DNA from: Ornithodoros turicata
Lineage: Eukaryota; Arthropoda; Arachnida; Ixodida; Argasidae
Direction: 5' to 3'
DNA length: 64,000 nt
Assembly (NCBI RefSeq): GCF_037126465.1
Contig: NC_088202.1
Coordinates: 99,231,962 to 99,295,961, forward strand
This document shows positions 54,690 through 64,000 of the stretch, one piece after another. Numbering within the stretch: the first letter of the stretch is position 1; each line of letters opens with the position of its first letter. Under the pieces are notes generated by a model that saw only the letters and a program-made list of their open reading frames with translations, ran no database searches and was not told where the DNA came from. A program made the translations under genes and the position numbers.

Positions 54690-57054
54690 GTCATTTGTCG
54701 TTGCTTGTTGCCTTACAACACCGCATTCACTTTGTGTATTGTGAATAAGTTGCTTAACAGTTACAGGAGTACGCGGTGACCGAGACAGACAACGTATAGC
54801 TTTGCAGATACGATGGTAGACTATATTTCTTTTTGTGAAACAATGTCATCTAAAAGTTATGATTAAATACCCGTTCACGTCGTACTGTATAAAGATATGA
54901 CGCTACTGTAAGTCTGATTCTTGGTGATTTCGCTCGACAAGTTTCGTCCGACGCGTTGACTTAGTAGCTGTTCTGTACGTAGCGCCAAAGCCAAGATTGT
55001 CAGGCTAATCGGTCTGAATATATCATTGTGAAGTAGCGCAATAAAAGGTATTTTTGAACTAAGGTCGCTCATCACACCGCATGGCTGCGAGCTTCTCGCA
55101 ACCCTACCACCGTTCTTATTTTTCGCGTTCAATAGCACCTTTATTCTTTCCATTTACATTGCAACTTTCACATGCATAACTGTATATCTGATACCAATTT
55201 TTTTTCATCTTGCAGCCACTGAGCTCCAGTTCCCGGTAGCCGTCCTTGCCAGAGGCAGTCCGACATTATCAGGCTTCTTCAAGCAAATTCTGGAGCAATA
55301 TTAATGTCATCCTGTGTACGTCTTGCTTGCATAACCGTATGTCGCACAATAAAATACTTCATGTGACAAAAACAACCAAGGCTCCGTCGTATTCCTGTAA
55401 TTCCCACTGCATTCCGACAAACGCGAACAAAAAAAAAAAGAAAAAAGAAAAGACAGTGCATGGAAGAAAAAAAAGGAAGAACAAAAGAAGACGGGAAGCA
55501 GGGCAGAGAGGAGGAAAGTAGTGAGAGAGAAACGGATGACACGTGATTTACGTCATTCGCGACATAATCAAAAAAGAAAAAAGAATAGGGTGGCTAGTCC
55601 TCAGTCATTGGTCCAGCTCCGGAGGTCACGTGAGTTTTCAGCTACAATATATTTCTACTACAGCTTCGCGCCCCTGGCATGGTGACCAGCGTGAAAGAAG
55701 GACGGCAACAAGTACACACACGAAGCCCTATCTCATAACAACTGTAATTTTAATCGTGTACATAATTGAATTGCATATTATCCACAACCGGATGTTATTA
55801 TTATAAGAAATTATAGGACGTTCTATCATCCCGATCTTCCGAATCCCAGTTCGCCGAACGCTGCTAAGCGGATTATCTGTGAGGGGGAAAGTCAGCCGTT
55901 TCGGCAAGCTGGGAAAGGATACAGTAGTTTTTCGGTGAGTTGGGTGGGTGTGACGGAAAATGTCCTAAATAGGAAAGGTGCTACAGCCGACGTCTTACAA
56001 GATGAGGGATTGCCCAATTGCTCATGCTGAATCATCAATTAGTGAGCTATAGCCGCAGAACTATACATGGTTTTGAAAGATGACACATGCACATGGCATA
56101 CTGCGACCAGCCGGCTACGCCATGATGCAACAATTCATTGTTGTTGTATATACCAATCACAATTCCATGCAGCAACAATATTTATGACGAAAAACCTCAA
56201 GACTAGGGAACGTAGCAAGAGCACACAAACAAGGTCTGAAACATAGCTGAGGAGCTTAATAGAGGGACGACAAATTTATCCATAACAAAAGTAACAAAGG
56301 GGGTCGTCTCTGTATCAAACTTCCATATGTGTTTCTTGTTTGTGTGTGTTATCTTTCTGCGTTCCCTGGTCTCAGGATGTTTCGTACTGAATCCTTGCTA
56401 CCATCTCGCTTGTTTTCTCACCGTTCTTTCATAAACAATATGCGTGCTGTTTTGTAATTCTTTCCTTTAGAGTAGGAAAAAATCTCCTGCAGTGTTTATT
56501 TGATTTCCTGACACTTGAGTCCATCAATATTTATGTGCTATTTTTTAAACCAGATATTTTATTGGGGCTCCTTTGGTCTCTGCACTTAGAAGCCCTACGC
56601 TCTGCGTCACTATCGTGACGGGTCCTATCGCAACTGATGATGATGATTGAAGTTTTAATGGCGCATGGACAGCTAAGGTCACAGTGCGCCAAAACAGTGG
56701 TGAAATTGGGACTAGCTAAACAACAACGTTGTAGCTGGCTATGAGGATGATTTCAAGGCCTCTATACTCACTTATTAACCATCGTCTTGCTTGGCAAGGT
56801 AATAGGCAGTTTTAGCACACCGTTGGTAAAGTTATCGCGCCTATCGGAGCCAATCGCAGTCGTGTATGACTCAGAATCTTATCCACTGATTGGTTCCGGT
56901 TGATACGGTTCGACGCAAGCGACGCTATCAACGGATTTTTAAAACTCTCTAATGAAAGCACTTCATGAGAGATGAACGTAAGAAGAACACGACGTCCCAT
57001 GAACAATAGAATCGACGAATTGGTTGGTTGGTGGCGTGTTATTAGTTATTACTG
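54690..57054. other. No gene certain; retroelement-like tail at 56640-56710
   Basis: GATTGAAGTTTTAATGGCGC with CAGCTAAGG after it resembles the minus-strand tail at 27191-27212, suggesting a dispersed retroelement end. A-rich G/A tract at 55430-55520. Confidence 0.35.
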
Positions 57055-57190
57055 AGGATTCTGCCTGAATGCAGAAGGCATGTTGCCCTGAGAGGATCGT
57101 GCGCCCTGGGCCAACTTCACAGGGAACCTTACCGACATCTGAGGACAACCCACGGAAGACACCCAGTCAGCGCAGCCGTGTCACCTCCAA
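57055..57190 (-). repeat. Decayed SINE copy
   Basis: TGCGCCCTGGGCCAACTTCA and CCGACATCTGAGGA…CCC match the body of the SINE at 53635-53825 in the same orientation with many changes. The tRNA head is barely readable. Confidence 0.55.
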
Positions 57191-59640
57191 GTTTCGACGT
57201 GGAATGCGATGATCTTAGCGGGAGGACCTCGATATTCCCTCTTGTGAAATCCCCGATCTCATAATTCACGTCTCAAAACAAGTAAAATCAAGGAGAATGC
57301 TCATTTGCTTCGTAAGATGATATGCCGTGCTTAAAGAGACGACATCACTAATTAACCAATCAAATTCGTGGGTTTTCGTTGTCTCTCCAACTCGTTTTAG
57401 CAAACGAAAGACACATTTTAGCGGCCGTTATGCTTAGCAGGGCGTACACGACGGAACAGCACATTGGTGAGTTTAGTATTAGGTTAGCTCAAGTTCGGTG
57501 TTTGTATTTTTATGTCCAGGTTAGTCGCAAGTTTGCTGTTGGCAGTTTCCCGCACGCAACTGTGCATTTTATAGTCAGATAACATTTATTCACAGTAGTC
57601 TATTTTGCAACGGGGATTTCGATGGCTTTATTTCGACGTACACCCATCTTAGCCGCTAAGCTACGGTAGCAAGGTAAATTCGGCGAATTGGGAATGGACA
57701 CGTCGATCATTCGGCCGATTGGTACAGCACCTTCGGAGAATAAAGGATAAAGGCTGTCTCCCGGCCTTCAATGCATCCGGCGAGTTGGGATTTGGCAGAT
57801 TAGGAAGACATATTCCATATCTGGTCATAGTTGCTCCTGCATGCTTTGCTCCACGCATTCAGGAGAGCCTGCCGACCCCGTACTATGGCCTTTAACTCAC
57901 CCAGATTATGTTCTTAATGCCTATAGCAGTATGAAGACCTGTACGTACGTACTCAATGCAGGACGGCGATGCCGTGCACTGTCCTTTCTGAGCAGTTCTA
58001 ATGCAGCACATGTCGTCAAAGGCGGAAATACGCAAGCTGACGCACGCGTTTATCGTCCGGTCGCCACTCAGCAGCACCACCAGTAACGGCAACGGACAGG
58101 CTTCGACTAAACCTTAATTTCCGTTTGCTGGTCCGGGTGGTCCCGCTCTTCCAGCGAGAACTCTTACTACGGAGCCTTATTTCGGCTCAAAGCCATTCTC
58201 ATCGTCTGGCGAATTATCCCCTGCGGACGTAAGGGTGCGAGCCCGCTTATAACGGCGCCATCAACACGAACATGCGGGAAGCCACAGAGGAAAGGATAAT
58301 TGAAGCTTCATTTCGATTTAAATCGTTTGCTGTGAATACTGTAGTGTCTACTGTTGCGAAATTCAACTGAGCATTCGCTCGAGAATGTAGTGCTCATGAA
58401 TAAAATAAGGGCTACAACATTGCTGGGAGATTGTGTGTAGCTGCACGATGATTGTCTCCTCGCCCATGTGCGACGACTGCGCTTGCAGATAGTTGATGTT
58501 CTGACGCACATCGATAGGACACATGAATCAAGTGGCTAACAGGGAATGCCTGGGGATGTTCCAGGATACGGAATGCGTGACCTTTCAGGAAAAATGATGT
58601 GGAACGAAGGAGAAAAAATAAGAAATGGGAAGGATGGTCTACGTAAGCGTGGCAGGCTATCCTTTTGTTCTGCAGTAATCCAAAGAAATTCCATGTGTTT
58701 TGCTGCTTGAGCCAATTTATGTAACATGTTTCCACTGCCACCTGCACATTCGACACCATCCTGTCTTTAACATTATTCACGCGTGAGTGCGCTGTCAACA
58801 TATGGTGCCTATGGCATATTAAACTGTTTTCCACATTCAGTGATCAATATCGATGGGAAATCATTACCCCCACTCTTTTTATATCTTTTGCAACTACATA
58901 TCTCAACTACTGTAACTAACATCAGGAGGCCTATTCTTTCAACCATTATGTCATAAACAACGTATGATCACTTAATTTTTTTCCTTAGCTCGTACCTATC
59001 ACCACATAAAAAGGCCTCCATTTTTCGATGTAAAGCAGCTTCACGGTCACCGTAGTATCCGTTTTAAGACGCCGTTATGTTGGGCTGCTGTGCAGATGTC
59101 GTGCACGCGATAAGGACATCTCAGACACAATCCTTGCGGGATTGGTTTTCGATATGTCATTAGAACGTCCCTAAAGTATCATCAGTGCGGTCAGCAAACT
59201 AAATAATGGTAAATCAACGAGGTATGATGATGCTCCTAATGACACTTCGCTAAACGATGCGAGGAACCGCCGTTAAGCGCTTCACAACAGCGGCTCCAAC
59301 GAGATCGACCAAGTATCTTGCGCGCAATCGATCGAGAGCTATGCAAAAGATGATTTGATGAAAAAGATGATTTCTGTGAAATATAACCGATCTTTTTCTT
59401 TTCCTGTGATACGTTGGTGTTTCCGTTCAAAACGTCACCGATAGCCAAGCAGTCTGGAAATGAGGCCGCTTATTTAAAACGTGGTATAAAGGGTTACATG
59501 CTTTGCAGGGACCATGGTATGCAATCATTTAGACAAGGCTCCAGCGTGCGACTCCTAAATCTCGTCAGGTGAAACGCAGTTTAATTTGTATTACATGACA
59601 ACATCGCAGTCTCTCTCGGTTGGGGACGCCGCCCTCAAAT
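57191..59640. other. No gene recognised
   Basis: The open frames at 57841-58086 and 58412-58834 show no known domain and overlap opposing frames. Confidence 0.35.
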
Positions 59641-59643
59641 TTA

Positions 59644-60039
59644 AGGGTGGTTCACACTGCTGCGTTTGCGGTTGCGCTTGCGTTTACAGCGAATCGTCGG
59701 CATGGCAACAGAGCCCCGCTCACCGCAAACGCGTTACGTAAGGGGAACGAAAGGAGTTGAGTCAACTTCAACTTTCTCGACGCAAGCACCGCAACCGAAG
59801 TGCCCAATAGAAGAAGACTATATAGCGCATGCGCACTATATGCGCGGGCAGCACATGGTAGCTTCGTCGTTCACCTTTTCTCCCGCGGGAGTGCGCTGTG
59901 AACGGTGCTCGTTCATTGGAAGAACGTAACGCTACAACGCAATTATGTGAACGGGGACAACGGGAGCGGCACAGTGAACCCGTTCCGCAATGTAAAGCAC
60001 GGAAACGCAAGCTTAAAACGCAGCACTGTGAACCAGCCT
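59644..60039. repeat. PIF/Harbinger-like MITE, 396 bp, TTA duplication
   Basis: Ends AGGGTGGTTCACACTGCTGC (59644) and GCAGCACTGTGAACCAGCCT (to 60039), TTA on both sides (59641-59643 and 60040-60042). Subterminal CGCAAACGC/GCGTTTGCG motifs. No ORF. Confidence 0.82.
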
Positions 60040-60042
60040 TTA

Positions 60043-63000
60043 GAACCAGCAACAATGAAATATCACCTCAGCAGCTATCAGCAATAGATACCGTGCAGCC
60101 TGCGATGAATTCCTGGATCGGTGGAGGGAGCTGTTACCGGCCTTTCCTCAAGCTGTCCAAACAGTCTTGATTGTTGTTACGGGCGATTTGTTAAACATTA
60201 CGCGCGCACATATAAGCCTGTTGCGCTGGAGTTTCGCACAGACACTGGCGCCATTAAGTTCCACCGCTTTGTCTATTCCCGCCTGTGTGTACACAGACGA
60301 AGTTTTCCTGGGAATGGAAGGCGTTGAAAAGCGTCCAGGAACGAAAAAAAAAAAATGACATTGTTGTGCCGTAGGTTGTAGCAATAGCTATATGAACCCT
60401 GAAAGGACATATCGCTGGGCCTGTTTGTGCTACATGACTGAAATAAAAGTGTTAAACAACACAGGACGAAACTGACGAACAGACGTGTTTTGCGTGCCTT
60501 CTTCATAGTAGATTCTCTGAAGTGTTCGTGGTGGCTCACATTTTCCCACCCACAATAATGCACGAGTACGACTATTGAGACGGCAAAGTGCCCTGTACAC
60601 AGAGAAATCACAACGAGGCACAGGACTGACCGTATAGGAGAACGAGAGAACACGTGTGTGGTTCCGATTCCGGATACTGGCGGCGCTTGTGTCGGAATTT
60701 CGGAGCGTTCCCCCAGACCAAATGTCTGGTACATCGAACTTTTGTGAAATTCTTGAAACATAACACACGGGAAAACACAAGCCGTCGCAATACGCGAAGA
60801 GTGCACCCTATTTCTGTATTTCAGGAAGAGAATTCAACATCAGATGCCTAATTTTCATGCATGCACACACACAAGCGCGCGCACACACACAAAACAACAA
60901 AAAGTGTTATTAATAATAGTAAGACTTCCTGATGCGTGTACATCGAACTCGCACGAAGGTGATCAGAAGAAAGACGGAAGAAACGCCTGTAGCGTTCGCA
61001 CCAACAGCAAAAGAGAAAATCGCGATGTAGCGCATCCGTTGCTCCACCAACGCAGCCCCAGCACGCAAATGAGCTGCCAACCCTCGATAGCAGCTTCGTT
61101 CATTCACCGATGGCGTGATCGTCACCCATGCACGCCAAGCAATCGCGCCCAGCGCTGCGAAGTTAAATTCGGCGAACCCCAGGTGAATCTTTCCATCACA
61201 TGCCCAAATTCTCAGATGTGGGAGGAGACACACGGCGTCAGCTGGGGATCCGTACTTGGTTCAGGAGCATAATCCTTCCGTGAACATACTTGCGGCACTG
61301 TGTCAGTGTGTCGCGATGCTGTAGACGCAGCTGCACTTTCACAGTGTCAGGACACAAAAAAAGAAAAAAAAAGGGGGGGGAGAACACACAATATATTAAA
61401 CAGGTGTCCGTGTCGTAAACAATGAAACTGCAGTCTCAAACGCAATGCAGGGTATAACGTATGCGAGGTGTGTTAACTTTGAGGTTGTTCTTATGTATGT
61501 TTCGAGTGAAACTTGGTATTTTACTAAAGCAACACTTTTGTTCCCTATGTGTCCGCATATTCGATTTCTTTCAGACCATTTCGTTCTAAGCAGTGAGGAA
61601 TACTCTTTCCACAGTTGCTTTATGCCTACTAGTCCCTCTCATGATAAATGTTTCGGAAACGTAAGAAACCTTGGAGTTATCTTTTTTTGAAAGCTCTCTT
61701 TCACGACCTGAAGAAGAAAACTTTTTGCGATTACTAACCAAAGAAACTGCACCTCTTTGTCGCTTTTCTCTTTGGTCAACTTCTGTATCACTCTGCTTTG
61801 TGAACGTGTCGAACGAATAGTGCCAGAGAAGTTAATAATTAGTCGGAGGCACCTCCGAAACTGTTGACGTGCCCAAGGGCAGTTCCATAGGGTGAAGGGC
61901 CTGTGGGTTGAAATTCCACATGGTGAAAGAACGCACACACACGGACAGCGCCCGGTATGTGCAAACACTGTCCGTATGTGTGTGGTTTGTCCCTATGTGT
62001 TACTTTACATGTGGAACGACAGTTAATCGTCTCCAGGGGACAAAGTCCTAGAGTGAAATGTCACTCTTACAAAGCGGGCAAAATGAAAGTTTAAATTGTG
62101 ACACACCTTTATCGTTATAGTTAATATCACTCTAACGACGACAGCTGTAATTCGCATAGGTACTGCGTTAGCGAATGCTCTCTTGAGTACCTATTGAAGC
62201 CATTTCTTTCGCACGAAACATGGGAAGCATCCCGAGGCGTTCTGTTGGCTTTACATATTTTCTACGTGACATTCTATAGCATTCAGTGATTGATTTTCGG
62301 GGGGGGGGGGGGATGGTATGGCCACAATCACGTGCAATCTGAGCGAGTACAGCGGGTATTCATTACTTGTGTTGAGGAGGGACGAAGTTTGTGGGTCCTC
62401 ACAATCCCAAAATTCGCGGTCACCCTTCCCGCCGGCGCACTCCGCCACTATGCTCAGCCGCTATGCGTGAAGCGCCCTTACAGGATGTGAATTCGATGGG
62501 AGATCGTGTTTATGCCAATTAACAGCAAAACAGAATAAAATTTTTAAGATGTCATCGTCGAATTGAAAAGAACACCATGTAAAGAGTCCCTGGAGATACG
62601 AAAGGGGCTAGCAGAATATAAACCTAGTGCACCCTGGCCAAATGAATTTTGATGAATTGCGCCTATGGGGATTCCGTCGATTTTTGCACAGCGCCCATGT
62701 TTAGGCTACGATTTTTCGATGAAGACAGTGAAATTCTGGAAATGTCATCGCCTATTTTTGTTCAGTACATCCTCCAGGCCACATACCAACCACGGCACGA
62801 TGTATGAGTGTTAATCCTGATGCACCCAGGGCCTTCAAATTTGCGACTCAGACAGGGTTCCCCTCCTAGGCGCTCGACGGACTAAGTCCCAATATTATCG
62901 AAATACGCATGCGCTCAGACTGTACGGCTGGTCTGAAGGAGTTCGAAAGGCGAACGGTCATTTTTTCCAGAACTTGAAAAGGCTGACAGAATAGACAACT

Positions 63001-63063
63001 TTATGTTGAGTGAGTAATAAACAAATGATACCGTTTTGTATTTTATATCGCTTTTATATGAAA
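60043..63063. other. No gene recognised; several simple repeats
   Basis: A tracts at 60344-60355 and 61361-61370, a G tract at 62299-62311, and (AC)n at 60861-60892. The 177-aa minus frame at 60273-60806 has no recognisable domain. At 60420-60500 the minus strand resembles a transcript tail with TTTATTTCAGTCATG, of unknown origin. Confidence 0.35.
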
Positions 63064-63930
63064 CTATACAACTTGATAAAACTGTCCATTTCGAGTGCCG
63101 TTTCGGAAGTGATTTTGTCAAACACGACCTTTCAAGGTGCAACAGGAGAACAAGATACGGGGTTCAGACCCCGTGATTTTACTTTCACATATACATATTA
63201 CATAATCAGCTTAGGATATCTTTATTATCATCGTTATATCAAATGATATTAATCCCCGAACTTGATGAAATTCGCCATTTGGCCATATCGAGGGCGGTTT
63301 TGGAAGCTATTTTGTCAAACGCGACCTCTCAGGGTGCAACAGGGGAACAAGGTACGGGGTTCTAACCCCGTGATCTTACTTTCACATATACATATTACAA
63401 AATCAGCTTAGGACATCTTTAATATTATGTTTATATCAAGTGATATTAAGTCTCGAAGTTGACGAAATTGGCCATTTTGCCATTTCGAGTGCCGTCGTGG
63501 AAGCGATATTGTTAAACGCGACCTCTCAGGGTGCAACAGAGGAACAAGGTACGGGGTTCAAACCCCGTGATCTTACTTTCACTAATATATATTACAAAAT
63601 CAGCTTAGGACATCTTTAATTTTATATCGAATGATATTAAGCCCCGAAGTTGACGAATCTGGCCATTTGGCAATTTCGAGTGCCGTTTTGGAAGCGATTT
63701 TGTCAAACGCGACCTCTCAGGGTGCAACAGGGGAACAAGGTACGGGGTTCAAACCCCGTGATCTTACTTTCACATATACATACTACGAAATCAGCTTAGG
63801 ACATCTTTAATATTATCGTTATATCCAATGATATTAAGTCACGAAGTTGATGTAATTGCCTATTTGGCCATTTCGAGTGCCATTTTGGAAGCGATTTTGG
63901 GAAACGCAACCTGTCAGGGTGCAGGGTGGT
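63064..63930. repeat. Satellite, 191-197-bp unit, about 4.5 units
   Basis: The block TACGGGGTTCAAACCCCGTG recurs at 63156, 63353, 63550 and 63741, giving steps of 197, 197 and 191. Each unit also carries CCATTTCGAGTGCCG, GTCAAACGCGACCTCTCAGG and TCAGCTTAGGACATCTTTAA. The ACGGGGTT-CA-AACCCCGT core is a near-palindrome, and GGTTCAAACCC within it is close to a Pol III B box. The last unit decays after about 63905. Confidence 0.9.
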
Positions 63931-64000
63931 GCAAAAGGTGGTGATTAAAGGGGCTTCGAACGTTGTACAGGGCTCGGTCCTCTGCCGAACGTTGCGGTAG
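63931..64000. other. Window end, nothing recognised
   Basis: Non-repeat sequence beyond the satellite. No signal seen. Confidence 0.3.

Noticed and set aside
60273..60806. A 177-aa gene on the minus strand
   Set aside because: No domain, odd composition, and overlapping opposing frames including a T/A-rich tract.

Overview
The window looks like repeat-rich nuclear DNA of an arthropod, most likely a tick (Ixodida). Four kinds of evidence support this: Pao/BEL and RNase H-bearing LINE fragments, THAP-domain and mariner coding remnants, tRNA-derived SINEs, and many short DNA transposons with terminal inverted repeats (TIRs). The tick assignment is inference from remembered repeat styles, not a database match. 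I see no rRNA operon, no prokaryotic gene organisation and no CRISPR. I could not identify a single convincing host protein-coding gene, so nearly everything recognisable is mobile DNA in various stages of decay.

Layout. 0-5.5 kb: nested LINE fragments on the minus strand. An old LINE is split by a hAT element with a perfect 8-bp target-site duplication (TSD) and by a younger LINE with a 13-bp TSD. A tRNA-like module follows, then a further LINE inside a 60-66-bp minisatellite. 5.5-9.8 kb is mostly unrecognised. 9.85-11.55 kb: a 1.7-kb P-element-like transposon with TIRs and a 7-bp TSD encodes an intact THAP zinc finger. 12.1-12.4 kb: a small tandem array of splice-flanked, microexon-like blocks. 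14.3-19.5 kb: a mariner transposase on the minus strand is cut in two by a 4468-bp TIR element with a TTTAA duplication, which itself hosts a hAT element (three nested layers). 20-28 kb: foldback elements and MITEs in otherwise unrecognised DNA.

28.7-35.5 kb: a satellite that seems to grow out of a MITE end is split by a heavily rearranged Pao/BEL retrotransposon. The element has a 19-bp 5' LTR stub, an inverted second copy of RT-RNase H, then protease-RT-RNase H on the plus strand. Next come an inverted integrase block bounded by GATC on both sides, a polypurine tract and a 3' LTR. 36-51 kb: pogo-like, CACTA-like, PIF/Harbinger-like and foldback elements, another LINE tail, and an endonuclease fragment of Helentron type. 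53-57 kb: copies of a tRNA-derived SINE and a possible THAP first exon. 59.6-60.0 kb: a PIF-like MITE. 63.06-63.93 kb: a 191-197-bp satellite at the right end, with a near-palindrome resembling a Pol III B box in each unit.

The genes do not form pathways. What can be read is an order of insertion, deduced from who interrupts whom. The strongest candidates for something new are the P-like element that keeps a clean THAP domain, the Pao/BEL element with two inverted blocks, the 4.47-kb element inside mariner, and the microexon-like repeats.
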